The position numbers were made by a program, and so were the translations under genes. Of a stretch of DNA of 52,373 bases, positions 41,982-50,973 are shown one piece after another (the stretch's first letter is position 1; every line of letters begins with the position of its first letter). This DNA comes from Actinorugispora endophytica (GTDB lineage: Bacteria; Actinomycetota; Actinomycetes; Streptosporangiales; Streptosporangiaceae): contig NZ_SNYN01000031.1 in NCBI RefSeq assembly GCF_004363075.1, positions 1 through 52,373 on the forward strand. The letters run 5' to 3'. Below the pieces are notes generated by a model. It made no database searches. It was not told where the DNA came from and saw nothing but the letters and a program-made list of their open reading frames with translations.

Positions 41982-42758
41982 TCAGGCGGCCGTCCGGTCG
42001 GTGGCCTCGACCAGCCACTGCCCGGTGCCCATGGGCTGTCGGCCCGTCGTCCGCAGCGCCCCCCACATGGTCACCTGGTTGGCGGTGAGCACGGGCTTGC
42101 CGAGCATGCGCTCCAGCGGCGCGATGATGTCGTAGGTCTGCACGTTGGTGCAGCTGATGTAGACGGCCTCGGCCTCGGGCCGGTCGACCTCCTGGATGGC
42201 CCGCACGACCTCGGAGTAGGTCACCTTCCAGATGTGGTTGAGCAGGCCCAGCCCCACGCTGGAGACGGTCTCGACCCCGGACTCGGCCAGGAAGGCGAGC
42301 AGGCGCTCGGTGACGTTGTCGACGTAGGGGGTGACGACGGCGATCCGTCGCGTGCCCAGCAGGTCGAGCGCGCTGACGAGCGCGCCGGAGGTGGTGGCCG
42401 CCGCGGGCGCCCCCGCGTCCAGGATGTCCTGCCGCAGCCGGGCCTCGCCCTGGACGCCGTGGATGAAGCTGCCCGACGCGCAGGCGTAGGCCACCGCGAG
42501 GGGCTCGACCGCGAGCAGGTCCCGGGTGGCGCGCCGGACGCTCCCGCCCTCGCTGAGGAAGGACGCCATCTCCACGGTCACCGGGATCGGGACGAAGGGC
42601 AGCCGGGTCATGTGCAGCGAGACGTCGTCCGGCGCCCACCGCCACAGCTCGCGGTCGAGCGCGAAGTCGAACGGCGCCACGACGCCCACGCCCGACTGCC
42701 CCAGGGGCTCGGCGTGCAGGCAGAAGTCGACGACGTTCTCGGCGGCCTGGTCGTCCAT
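41982..42758 (-). CDS. Maleate isomerase-like protein with both catalytic cysteines
   Basis: The 258-residue protein has both Cys motifs of the family, YACASGSF (first) and YISCTNVQT (second), and ends with the typical KPVLTANQVTMWGALR. ATG 42758 follows GGGGGAG. It may interconvert maleate-like and fumarate-like diacids or racemise a substituted malate/aspartate. It is 82 bp upstream of its one-Cys paralogue. Confidence 0.82.
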   Translation of the reverse strand: MDDQAAENVVDFCLHAEPLGQSGVGVVAPFDFALDRELWRWAPDDVSLHMTRLPFVPIPVTVEMASFLSEGGSVRRATRDLLAVEPLAVAYACASGSFIHGVQGEARLRQDILDAGAPAAATTSGALVSALDLLGTRRIAVVTPYVDNVTERLLAFLAESGVETVSSVGLGLLNHIWKVTYSEVVRAIQEVDRPEAEAVYISCTNVQTYDIIAPLERMLGKPVLTANQVTMWGALRTTGRQPMGTGQWLVEATDRTAA

Positions 42759-42918
42759 GACCCGCTCCCCCTGTTCGGTCACGCCTTCGGCTCGGCCCGT
42801 GGGCCGATCGGTCCGCACTGGTCACTCACCTCCCTCTCCTGTCCATCTGACCCGGTGCGGGGGTCAGCACCGCCGGCGGACGCTAATAGGCCGTAAATTC
42901 CCGGACGCGGGGGGCGGA

Positions 42919-43413
42919 TCACGCCTCGTGACGCCGGTACACCAGCCGCTCGCCGACACCGCCCGAGCGCCAGACGTCGTTGCACGCCTCGGCCATGCGG
43001 CCCAGGCCCTCCACGACGGTGGCGTAGACGTTGCCGGGCACCCAGCCCACGTCGCCGTTGAGCAGCAGGTTGTTGCGCCCGTAGAAGAGGGCCAGGTCGA
43101 TCACGCCGGGCAGCCGGTCGATGCCCTTCTCCTCCTTGAAGCGGCGGTCCAGCATGCCGCCGGGGAACGAGAAGTAGACGACGTCGCCGGGGATCGGGGT
43201 GACGGTCGGGTTCTCCTGCCCGACCTCCTCCTCGGCGAACTGGGGGACCATGGTGTACACCTCGTTGCGCGCGTACTTGGCGTGGTAGGTCTCCCCGCCC
43301 TTGGGCAGGGCCCGCCACACCGCCTCGCAGGTGCGGGGGGCGTCCTTGTCGAGGAGTTCGGCGACGCACTCGACGCCGCGCTTCTCCAGGCTGACGGTCA
43401 TGTATCGGGGCAT
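42919..43413 (-). CDS. DUF3830-family (cyclophilin-like) protein
   Basis: The 164-residue protein has the DUF3830 pattern: GVECVAELLDKDAPRTCEAVWRALP, a beta-barrel of cyclophilin type and the end FYGRNNLLLNGDVGWVPGN. Members lie beside amidases, racemases and amidohydrolases in many bacteria, but no activity is established to my knowledge. ATG 43413 follows GAAAGG. It is the first gene of the minus-strand unit behind operator 43606-43619. Confidence 0.82.
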   Translation of the reverse strand: MPRYMTVSLEKRGVECVAELLDKDAPRTCEAVWRALPKGGETYHAKYARNEVYTMVPQFAEEEVGQENPTVTPIPGDVVYFSFPGGMLDRRFKEEKGIDRLPGVIDLALFYGRNNLLLNGDVGWVPGNVYATVVEGLGRMAEACNDVWRSGGVGERLVYRRHEA

Positions 43414-43605
43414 CGTGGAAGTGGCCTTTCGTTCGAGTGCCGGAATGGGGCGGATGCGGGCGACCACCGTCGCCGCGGGTCGCCGCCGTGCCCGAAGGGC
43501 CCGTGCGGACCCGGTCGGACGGCTCATCGGTACGGGGCGCGGGAAAAGGGATGAGCCGGTGGAGACAAGACGCTGTCCAGTTCGACCCTGCGAGCCAGAA
43601 CCGCA

Positions 43606-43619
43606 GATTGTTGACAATC
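43606..43619. promoter_or_regulatory. GntR-type operator 2, overlapping a -35 element
   Basis: An exact second copy of GATTGTTGACAATC. Its TTGACA (43611-43616) can act as a -35 with a -10-like TAGCGT at 43634-43639 (17-bp spacer) for the plus-strand gene, so a bound regulator would block RNA polymerase. It lies between divergent genes like copy 1 at 38100. Confidence 0.78.
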
Positions 43620-43772
43620 ATACGATCGCTGCCTAGCGTGTCAATGGATTCGCGGCGCACGGCCGACACGGGTCGGAAGTTTTCCGCCGGGTCGCCGCCG
43701 GTCCCCACCGCGGGAGCCGGCGCAGGCGGAACCGGGAACGAGACCGTCCGCGAGAGATTGGGGCACGCCTCC

Positions 43773-44768
43773 GTGGCCACCGCACCGTCAGCGCGCCGCC
43801 CGCCGGACCTGGTGGTCCTGCACGCCGGGGAACCACCCCCCGGGATGGACGCCGTGGAGAAAGACCCCCGGGTCGGCTCCGTCCGCCACGCCACGGCCGC
43901 CGAACTGCCCCGGGCGCTGCCGGGCGCGGACGCACTGCTCGTCTGGGACCTGTTCTCCGACGCCCTCACCGCGAACTGGGCGTTCGCCGACCGCCTGCGC
44001 TGGGTCCACGCGGCCACGGCCGGGGTCGACCACCTCATGTTCGAGGGCCTCGTGGACAGCGGCGTCGTGGTCACCAACTCGCGCGGGGTCTTCGACCAGC
44101 CCATGGCCGAGTACGTCCTGGGCCTGGTGCTGTGCTTCGCCAAGGACTTCCCCGCGACCGTCGACCTGCGGCGCCGCCGCGTGTGGCGGCACCGGGAGAC
44201 CGAGCGGATCGCCGGACGGCACGCCCTCGTCGTGGGCACGGGCGGCATCGGCCGGGCGGTCGCACGGCAGCTGCGCGCGGTCGGCATGACGGTCGAGGGG
44301 GTCGGACGCGTCGCCCGCGACGGCGACCCCGACCTCGGGCGGGTGACGGCCTCCCCGGACATCCACGACGCCCTGCCCCGCGCCGACTACGTCATCCTGG
44401 CGGCCCCGCTCACCGACGCCACCCGGGGCCTGATCGACGCCGCCGCCCTGGGGCGCATGCGGGCGACCGCGCGGCTCGTCAACGTCGGCCGGGGACCCCT
44501 GGTGGTCCAGGACGACCTCGTCGAGGCGCTGCGCCGGGGCGACCTGGCCGGAGCCGCGCTGGACGTGTTCGAGACCGAGCCGCTGCCCGAGACCTCCCCC
44601 CTGTGGGACGCGCCGGGCGTCATCGTCTCCCCGCACATGTCGGGCGACGCCGCGGGCTGGCGGGACGAGCTGTTCCGGCTGTTCGCGGACAACCTCGACC
44701 GGTTTCTCGACGGACGCGAACCGCGCAACGTCGTGGACAAGCGGCGCGGGTACGTCAGCGGCTCCTGA
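43773..44768 (+). CDS. D-2-hydroxyacid dehydrogenase family protein
   Basis: From GTG 43773 the product has 331 residues. It shows the NAD-binding motif VVGTGGIGRAVARQL, the catalytic Arg in LVNVGRGPLV, Glu in FETEPLPE and His in VIVSPHMSGDA, all typical of this family. Earlier in-frame starts exist (ATG 43643 region) but would add a low-complexity Gly/Ala-rich leader. It probably reduces a 2-keto acid formed by the other enzymes, or oxidises the hydroxyacid. The amidase gene follows after 40 bp. Confidence 0.85.
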   Translation: MATAPSARRPPDLVVLHAGEPPPGMDAVEKDPRVGSVRHATAAELPRALPGADALLVWDLFSDALTANWAFADRLRWVHAATAGVDHLMFEGLVDSGVVVTNSRGVFDQPMAEYVLGLVLCFAKDFPATVDLRRRRVWRHRETERIAGRHALVVGTGGIGRAVARQLRAVGMTVEGVGRVARDGDPDLGRVTASPDIHDALPRADYVILAAPLTDATRGLIDAAALGRMRATARLVNVGRGPLVVQDDLVEALRRGDLAGAALDVFETEPLPETSPLWDAPGVIVSPHMSGDAAGWRDELFRLFADNLDRFLDGREPRNVVDKRRGYVSGS

Positions 44769-44808
44769 GGGGAGCCGCGCCGTGCCCGCTCGACAGGAAG
44801 GGCCGCCA

Positions 44809-46278
44809 GTGAGTACCGAGACCGAGAGCCGGGGGGCGCCGACCCGCCCGGCGGACCGCCCGCAGCGCTCCGGCACCGACCCGGCCGACCTCCCGGCGAC
44901 CCGGCTGCTCGCCGCCTACGCGGCCGGGGAGCTGTCGCCGGTGGAGGCCACCCGGGCGGTGCTGGACCGCGTCGAACGCGCCGACCCCGCGGTCAACGCC
45001 TACTGCCTGGTCGGAGCCGAGGAGGCGCTGGCCGCGGCCGGGAAGTCCGAGGAGCGCTGGCGGCGCGGCGAGCCGCTGGGACTCCTGGACGGCGTGCCCG
45101 TCTCCGTCAAGGACGTCTTCCTGACCCGAGGCTGGCCCACCCTGCGCGGCTCGCGCACCGTCGACCCGGCCGGGCCCTGGGACGAGGACGCGCCCGCCGT
45201 GGCGCGGCTGCGCGAGCACGGCGCCGTCCTCGTCGGCAAGACGACGACGCCGGAGCTGGCGTGGAAGGGCGTGACCGACAGCCCGCTGACCGGAGTCACC
45301 CGCAACCCCTGGGACCCGGCGCGCACGGCGGGCGGCTCCAGCGGGGGAGCGGCGGCGGCCGTCGCCCTGGGCATGGCGCCGCTGGCCGTGGGGACCGACG
45401 GCGGCGGGTCCGTGCGCATCCCCGCCGGGTTCTGCGGGGTCTTCGCTCTCAAACCCACCTACGGCAGGGTGCCGCACCACCCGGCCAGCCCGTACGGCAC
45501 CCTCGCGCACGCCGGGCCGATGACGCGCACCGTCGCCGACGCGGCGCTCATGCTCGACGTGATGGCGGGCCCCGACAGCAGGGACTGGTCGGCGCTGGCG
45601 CCGTACCCGGGCCGCTTCACCGAGGAGTCGCGGCGCCCGGTCGCGGGACTGCGGATCGCGTTCAGCCCCGCCCTGGGCCGCGCCGGGGTGGACCCCGAGG
45701 TGCTGGAGCTCGTGACCGGGGCGGTGGAGGTCTTCACCGAACTGGGCGCGCACGTGGAGCGGGCCGACCCCGGCTTCGCCGACCCGGTGGAGGACTTCCA
45801 CGTCCTGTGGTTCTCGGGCGCGGCCAAGTCCGCCGAGCACCTGGACGGGGCCCGGCGCGAACTGCTGGACCCGGGCCTGCGCGCGATCATCGACCAGGGC
45901 CTGGGCTACACCGCCCAGGACTACCTCGGGGCGACGGCCGCCCGGATGGCGATGGGCACGGCGATGGGCGCCTTCCACCGGACCTACGACCTGCTCCTGA
46001 CCCCCACGCTGCCGATCCCGGCCTTCGGGGCGGGGCTGGAGGTGCCCGAGGGGTCGCCGGAGCCGCGCTGGACGAGCTGGGCGGTGTTCAGCTACCCCTT
46101 CAACATGACCCAGCAGCCCGCCGCGAGCGTGCCCTGCGGGTTCACGTCCCAGGGGCTGCCCGTGGGCCTGCAGGTCGTGGGCCCGCGCCACGCCGACGCC
46201 ACGGTCCTGGCCGCCTGCCGGGCCTTCGAGGAGGCCCGCCCGTGGGCGGACCGGTGGCCGGCCCCGCCCACGCCGTGA
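44809..46278 (+). CDS. Amidase (amidase signature family)
   Basis: From GTG 44809 (AGGAAGG upstream) the protein has 489 residues. The Ser-cisSer-Lys triad is complete: Lys101 in VSVKDVF, Ser177 in TAGGSSGGAAAA and Ser201 in TDGGGSVRIPAGF. It hydrolyses an amide to acid and ammonia. Located with a DUF3830 gene, isomerases, GABA aminotransferase and SSA dehydrogenase, it may start the degradation of an amide, lactam or N-acyl compound that ends at succinate. Confidence 0.9.
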   Translation: MSTETESRGAPTRPADRPQRSGTDPADLPATRLLAAYAAGELSPVEATRAVLDRVERADPAVNAYCLVGAEEALAAAGKSEERWRRGEPLGLLDGVPVSVKDVFLTRGWPTLRGSRTVDPAGPWDEDAPAVARLREHGAVLVGKTTTPELAWKGVTDSPLTGVTRNPWDPARTAGGSSGGAAAAVALGMAPLAVGTDGGGSVRIPAGFCGVFALKPTYGRVPHHPASPYGTLAHAGPMTRTVADAALMLDVMAGPDSRDWSALAPYPGRFTEESRRPVAGLRIAFSPALGRAGVDPEVLELVTGAVEVFTELGAHVERADPGFADPVEDFHVLWFSGAAKSAEHLDGARRELLDPGLRAIIDQGLGYTAQDYLGATAARMAMGTAMGAFHRTYDLLLTPTLPIPAFGAGLEVPEGSPEPRWTSWAVFSYPFNMTQQPAASVPCGFTSQGLPVGLQVVGPRHADATVLAACRAFEEARPWADRWPAPPTP

Positions 46279-46279
46279 C

Positions 46280-46310
46280 GCGGTCCTCCCCGGCCGCCGG
46301 GGAGGACCGC
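46280..46310. terminator. Hairpin terminator after the amidase gene
   Basis: Perfect 14-bp arms GCGGTCCTCCCCGG and complement with a three-base loop start directly after the amidase stop. Confidence 0.8.
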
Positions 46311-46345
46311 GGGAGCGCGGGGAGGCGGCCCCTCCACCGGCCGCC

Positions 46346-46678
46346 TCAGGACACGGTGGCCGCGCCGATCGGATCGGTGGCGAGGTCGGCGCGGCCACCG
46401 GGGGCCGGCCGCCCGTCCCCGGTCACGGGGAGCGGGTCGGACAGCGGGTCGTTCCCCGGCGACGCCCAGGTCTGCGCGGGGATCGTGAAGTACGACGGCC
46501 ACCGCTCCTCGGTCCCGCTCCGGTCCCTGCGGACCACGTAGACGAACGTGCCGTCCGCCAGGGGCTCGGCGCGCAGGACGCTGGCGGAGCCGTTGATGAA
46601 GACGTAGGTGTCGCTCTCGGTCGCCTCGTGGACCCGGGTCCGCGGCTGGTACGGGTGGGAGGGAAACTGGTCGAGCAT
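46346..46678 (-). CDS. Hypothetical protein
   Basis: A 110-residue protein starts at ATG 46678, with AGAGG 9 bases upstream. The middle part reads as a beta-rich domain (TESDTYVFINGSASVLRAEPLADGTFVYVVRRD, given here only to mark its position at about 21-53); the last 25 residues are low-complexity Pro/Gly/Ala. No membrane helix or signal peptide is seen. I do not recognise the family. Coding status is supported by the ribosome site and by codon positions rich in G/C at the third base. Confidence 0.6.
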   Translation of the reverse strand: MLDQFPSHPYQPRTRVHEATESDTYVFINGSASVLRAEPLADGTFVYVVRRDRSGTEERWPSYFTIPAQTWASPGNDPLSDPLPVTGDGRPAPGGRADLATDPIGAATVS

Positions 46679-46904
46679 GCTGTGGACCTCTGTATTCGCA
46701 CTTCAAGCTGTTCTACTGTGGACGGCGCCCCTCGCGCCGGTGTCCGGTGGTCGCCGAGGGGCGACGGAGCGCTTGCCCCTGGTCGACTACCACTGGCCAG
46801 ACGGCAAGATCTAAATCATTCCAGGCGAACTTTTTCCCCGGCGGCGGTTTGGCCGAACAGGAGCGCCGTTCCACGACGCGAAAAGGACACGCGAGGACGA
46901 ACCA

Positions 46905-47411
46905 GTGGACGGAAGAACCGAGGTCGCGATCCTGGTGGGCCTGCAGGCGTCGGGCAAGACCACGTTCTACCGCCGACGGCTCGCGGGCACGCACGAGCAC
47001 GTGAGCAAGGACACCTTTCCCAACGCCCGGCGGCCGGGGGCACGCCAGGCGCGGATGATCACCGAGGCCCTGGCACGCGGCCGCGACGTGGCGGTGGACA
47101 ACACCAACCCCTCGCCGTTGGAGTGGCGGCCGATCGTCGAGGCGGCCCGCGACCACGGTGCCCGGGTCGTCGGGTACTGGTTCCCGGCGGACCCGGCCGG
47201 ATCGCTGGAGCGCAACGCGCGCCGCGAGGGGCGGGCCCGGGTGCCGGACGTCGGGGTGTACGCCACCCTGGGGCGCCTTTGCCGCCCCGGGCCCGAGGAC
47301 GGCTTCGACGCCCTCTACACCGTCCGCTTCGACGGCGCCGGAGGGTTCGACGTCCGGCGGGACGCCCTCGGCGACGCCGCGGACCGACCGGTCCCGCCCC
47401 CGGGGCGGTAG
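46905..47411 (+). CDS. P-loop ATPase/polynucleotide-kinase-like protein
   Basis: The 168-residue protein has a Walker A loop GLQASGKTT (12-20), then [17 protein letters not shown] and a DNTNPSP motif, which is characteristic of the T4 polynucleotide-kinase-like (PNKP/AAA_33) kinases. It could phosphorylate a nucleic-acid end or a small molecule. The start is GTG 46905 with GAGGAC upstream. The next gene is RNase HI, eleven bases downstream, so an RNA/DNA repair link is plausible but only suggested by position. Confidence 0.8.
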   Translation: MDGRTEVAILVGLQASGKTTFYRRRLAGTHEHVSKDTFPNARRPGARQARMITEALARGRDVAVDNTNPSPLEWRPIVEAARDHGARVVGYWFPADPAGSLERNARREGRARVPDVGVYATLGRLCRPGPEDGFDALYTVRFDGAGGFDVRRDALGDAADRPVPPPGR

Positions 47412-47421
47412 ATTGCCCCGC

Positions 47422-47910
47422 GTGCGAACAACCGATCAGGCCGAGCCCGCCGCCGACGTCGTGGAGATCCACACCGACGGCGCGTGCAAGGGAAACCCGG
47501 GACCGGGCGGGTGGGGTGTCGTGCTTCGCTACGGCGGGCACGAGAAGGAACTCCACGGCGGCGACGACGCCACCACCAACAACCGGATGGAGCTCATGGC
47601 GGCCATCATGGCGCTGGAGGCCCTGAAGAGGCCGGTCCCGGTGCGGCTGCACACCGACAGCACCTACGTGCGCGACGGGATCACCACGTGGATCCACGGC
47701 TGGAAGCGCAGGGGCTGGCTGACCGCCCAGCGCGAACCGGTGAAGAACGCCGACCTGTGGCGGCGCCTGGACGAGGCCGCCGCCCGCCACGAGGTCGACT
47801 GGCGGTGGGTCCGCGGCCACAACGGCGATCCCGGCAACGAGCGCGCCGACGCCCTGGCCTGCCGGGGCCGCGACGAGGCCGCCGCCGCACCGGCGCCGAC
47901 CCGGGCCTGA
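47422..47910 (+). CDS. rnhA: Ribonuclease HI
   Basis: The 162-residue enzyme has the four RNase H carboxylates: Asp19 ([14 protein letters not shown]), Glu57 (NNRMELMAA), Asp79 (HTDST) and Asp143 (NERADALA), with the loop His133 in VRGHNGDPG. It removes RNA from RNA-DNA hybrids. The start is uncertain: GTG 47422 is chosen, with TTG 47413 nine bases earlier as the alternative; neither has an ideal ribosome site. The C-terminal tail is short and Ala/Pro-rich. Confidence 0.93.
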   Translation: MRTTDQAEPAADVVEIHTDGACKGNPGPGGWGVVLRYGGHEKELHGGDDATTNNRMELMAAIMALEALKRPVPVRLHTDSTYVRDGITTWIHGWKRRGWLTAQREPVKNADLWRRLDEAAARHEVDWRWVRGHNGDPGNERADALACRGRDEAAAAPAPTRA

Positions 47911-48118
47911 GAACGCTGACGGGGGACACCCCGGTCCGGGTCTTCGCCGACCCCGTACGGACGGGTCAGAGGGGTCGGCCGGAACAGGGCGACCGCGGGG
48001 GCGGCGCGGTTCCGGAAACCGGGGGCCGATGGGCCCTTCGTCTCCGATTTCCGCTCCGAACGGCCGCCTCCGCAGGGAAACGGGCCTCTACCGAGACGGC
48101 GGCCCCTATGGTAAGGGC

Positions 48119-48568
48119 ATGCGTCTGACTGCGTTCACCGACGTCTCGTTGCGCCTCGTCATGCGGCTGGCCGTCGCGGAGGACGAGGACCTCCTCACCA
48201 CGCGGGCCGTCGCCCGGACGCTCGCGGTGCCCTACACCCACATGGCCAAGGCGGTCGCCCGCCTCGCGGACATGGGGCTGGTCGAGACGCGCCGCGGCCG
48301 GGGCGGCGGCCTGCGGCTCACCGGCGCCGGGCGCCGCGCCTCGGTGGGCGCCATCGTGCGCGAGCTGGAGGGCGGGGGCGACCTGGCGGGCTGCGAGGAC
48401 GACCCGCCGTGCCCGCTGCGGGAGTCCTGCCGGCTGCGGCGGGCGCTGCGCGACGCGCGGGAGGCGTTCTTCGCCTCTCTGGACGCTGTCTCGGTCGAGG
48501 CCCTCACCGCGGCGCCCACGAGAGGGATCCTGGTGTCCCTGGGTGTCGTGGGCCACAGCGCGGAGTGA
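48119..48568 (+). CDS. nsrR: Nitric-oxide-sensing Rrf2 repressor NsrR
   Basis: The 149-residue protein begins MRLTAFTDVSLRL and has cysteines at 92, 98 and 104 (GCEDDPPCPLRESC). Streptomyces coelicolor NsrR binds a [4Fe-4S] cluster with Cys93, Cys99, Cys105 and Asp8; here Asp8 is also present and the spacing is the same. Nitric oxide destroys the cluster and releases the DNA. The target, a flavohaemoglobin gene, is directly downstream and carries an operator at 48602-48624. The ATG at 48119 was chosen because the family begins there. Confidence 0.92.
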   Translation: MRLTAFTDVSLRLVMRLAVAEDEDLLTTRAVARTLAVPYTHMAKAVARLADMGLVETRRGRGGGLRLTGAGRRASVGAIVRELEGGGDLAGCEDDPPCPLRESCRLRRALRDAREAFFASLDAVSVEALTAAPTRGILVSLGVVGHSAE

Positions 48569-48601
48569 CACCCCGGAAAAGGGGGGCCCGGCGCGGGACT
48601 T

Positions 48602-48624
48602 AATATGCATCGCGGATGCCAATT
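48602..48624. promoter_or_regulatory. Predicted NsrR operator upstream of hmp
   Basis: AATATGCATC - GCG - GATGCCAATT is a dyad with 8 of 10 arm positions paired (perfect GCATC/GATGC core), the size of known NsrR sites. It lies 46 bp upstream of the hmp ATG. Confidence 0.75.
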
Positions 48625-48669
48625 ATCCGTCGTGGAGGGGCCGGAGCCCCTACCGCGCAAGGAGGTTTC

Positions 48670-49857
48670 ATGCTGTCCGCAGAGTCCGCCGCCACGGTCC
48701 GCGCCACCCTTCCGGTCGTGGCGGAGTCGATGGACGACATCACCGGTCACTTCTACGGGACGATGTTCGCCGACCACCCCGAGCTCCTCGACGGGACGTT
48801 CAACCGCGCCAACCAGGCCAACGGCGAGCAGCGCAAGGCCCTGGCCGGGTCGATCGCCGCCTTCGCAGCCATGCTGCTGGACAACCCCGGTCGGCGCCCC
48901 GACGCGCTGCTGTCGCGCATCGCCCACAAGCACGTGTCCCTCGGCATCACCGACGACCAGTACGTGATCGTGCACAAGTACCTCTTCGGCGCGATCGCGC
49001 ACGTCCTGGGGGAGGCCGCCACCCCCGACGTCGTCGCGGCCTGGGACGAGGTCTACTGGCTGATGGCGGGAACCCTCATCGCCCAGGAGGCGCGCCTGTA
49101 CGCCCGCTCGGACGTCGACGAGGGCGACGTCTGGCGCGAGTGGGAGGTCGTCGGGCGGAACGAGGACACCGCCGACGTCGCCTCCTTCACCCTCCGGCCG
49201 GTCGGGGGCGGCCCGGTCCCCCCGGTGCGGCCCGGCCAGTTCGTCAGCGTCCGGACGAGCATGTCCGACGGAGTCCGCCAGGCCCGCCAGTACTCGGTGT
49301 CCGGCGGCGGGGACGGGCGGCTCCGCATCACCGTCAAGCGGGTCGACGAGGACGGCGCGCCCGCCGGCGAGATGTCGACGCTGCTGCACACCGCCGTCGC
49401 CCCGGGCGACACCCTTGCCCTCTCGCTCCCCGCCGGAGACGTCACGCTGGCCGACGGAGACCACCCGGTCGTGCTCGTGTCCGCCGGGATCGGCTGCACC
49501 CCGATGGTGGCCATGCTCCACCACCTCGCCGAGACCGCCCCGGACCGGGAGGTGCTGGTCCTGCACGCCGACCGCAGCCCCGGCGCCCACGCGCTGCGGG
49601 ACGAGACGGCGTCGCTGGTCGACGGGCTCGGCAACGCGGGCAGCGTCCTCTGGTACGAGGAGGACGCCGACGGGGCGGGCAGGCCGGGGCGCATGAACCT
49701 GGCCGGTGTGGAGGTCCCCGCCGGCGCCGAGGTCTACCTGTGCGGCCCGCTGCCGTTCATGCGGGCCGTCCGCGCCCAGCTCGCCGCGCGCGGGGTCCCC
49801 GGGGACCGGATCCACTACGAGGTGTTCGGCCCCGACCTGTGGCGGGGGGAGGAGTAG
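48670..49857 (+). CDS. hmp: Flavohaemoglobin, nitric oxide dioxygenase
   Basis: The 395-residue protein has an N-terminal globin domain with the proximal His in IAHKHVSLGI, an FAD domain with RQYSVSG and an NAD(P)H domain with GIGCTPMVAML and YLCGPLPFM. It oxidises NO to nitrate with electrons from NAD(P)H through FAD and haem. AAGGAGG precedes ATG 48670. The adjacent NsrR gene and operator make this a self-contained NO-detoxification unit. Confidence 0.95.
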   Translation: MLSAESAATVRATLPVVAESMDDITGHFYGTMFADHPELLDGTFNRANQANGEQRKALAGSIAAFAAMLLDNPGRRPDALLSRIAHKHVSLGITDDQYVIVHKYLFGAIAHVLGEAATPDVVAAWDEVYWLMAGTLIAQEARLYARSDVDEGDVWREWEVVGRNEDTADVASFTLRPVGGGPVPPVRPGQFVSVRTSMSDGVRQARQYSVSGGGDGRLRITVKRVDEDGAPAGEMSTLLHTAVAPGDTLALSLPAGDVTLADGDHPVVLVSAGIGCTPMVAMLHHLAETAPDREVLVLHADRSPGAHALRDETASLVDGLGNAGSVLWYEEDADGAGRPGRMNLAGVEVPAGAEVYLCGPLPFMRAVRAQLAARGVPGDRIHYEVFGPDLWRGEE

Positions 49858-49897
49858 CCGGACCGGGGCCGAAGCGGGCCCTTTCGGCGGGGAGCGG

Positions 49898-50893
49898 TCA
49901 CGGCCGCCTCCCGTCCTCCCGGGGGCCGGGAGAGCCCCCGCGCCGGACCGCCCGCTGCATGCGGGCGGTCAGCGTCCGGAGGTGCTCGACCAGTTCAGGG
50001 GGCTCCCGGACCTCGAACTCAAAGCCGAACGCGGCCACCCACACCGCGAGGTGGTCGAGGCTGTCCGAGCCGATGTACAGGACGCAGGTGTCGTCGTCGA
50101 CGGGTTCCACCACGCCGAGGCTGGGCGGCACCTCCTCGACGACGTCCCGGGCCGGGCCGTACATGGTGAGCACCGCCCGGTGGCGGTACCGGCCCCAGGC
50201 AGCGCCGGCGGACAGGTAGTCGGCCGGGTCCTCGGCGGGAAGCCGCCTCGGGACGAAGCGGGGGCCGGTCGGGACACGCGGCGACAGCCGGTCGACCCGG
50301 AACCTGCGCCAGTCCTCCCTCCCGGTGTCCCAGGCGAAGAGGTACCACCGCCGCCCGTCGTGGACCAGCCGGTAGGGCTCCGCGTCCCGCACGGACTCCG
50401 CGCCGTCGCGCGCGACGTAGTCGAACCGCAGCCGCACGTGGTCGCGCACTGCCGAGGCGATCGCGGTCAGCGTCGAGGGAGCGACCGTGGGGCCGGGCAC
50501 CGGAATGGTCACCAGCGCCGAGCCGAGCGCGGCGACCTGGCGGCGCAGCCGCGAGGGCAGCACCTGGTCCAGCTTGGCCAGCGCCCGGACGGAGGTCTCG
50601 GCGATGCCCGTGACCGCGCCCCCGGCCGCCGTGCGCAGCCCGACCGCCACCGCGACCGCCTCCTCGTCGTCGAGCAGCAGCGGAGGAAGCGAGGCGCCCG
50701 CCGCCAGCCGGTAGCCGCCGCCGACACCGCTGAACGCGTCGATCGGGTAGCCGAGGAGCCGCAGCTTGTCGACGTCGCGGCGCACCGTCCGGGGACTCAC
50801 GCCGAGACGGTCGGCCAGCTCCGCCCCCGACCAGTCCCGATGGGTCTGCAGCAGGCCCAGCAGGCGGAGGAGCCGGGCCGATGTCTCCAACAC
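49898..50893 (-). CDS. WYL-domain transcriptional regulator
   Basis: The 331-residue protein has an N-terminal HTH_11 winged helix (GAELADRLGVSPRTVRRDVDKLRLLG), a WYL domain (RLRFDYVARDG and the RRWYLFAWD block) and a WCX-like C-terminal domain. WYL proteins bind nucleic acids or small ligands and control repair, phage-defence and metabolic genes. The GTG start at 50893 is 81 bp from the divergent NmrA-like gene, the probable target. Confidence 0.9.
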   Translation of the reverse strand: MLETSARLLRLLGLLQTHRDWSGAELADRLGVSPRTVRRDVDKLRLLGYPIDAFSGVGGGYRLAAGASLPPLLLDDEEAVAVAVGLRTAAGGAVTGIAETSVRALAKLDQVLPSRLRRQVAALGSALVTIPVPGPTVAPSTLTAIASAVRDHVRLRFDYVARDGAESVRDAEPYRLVHDGRRWYLFAWDTGREDWRRFRVDRLSPRVPTGPRFVPRRLPAEDPADYLSAGAAWGRYRHRAVLTMYGPARDVVEEVPPSLGVVEPVDDDTCVLYIGSDSLDHLAVWVAAFGFEFEVREPPELVEHLRTLTARMQRAVRRGGSPGPREDGRRP

Positions 50894-50973
50894 GGGAGGA
50901 GTCTCGCACCGATCGCGGCCAGGACCTGACCGCGAACCCCCGTAGCGTCCGCGACGTGACGAAAGGAGATCCC

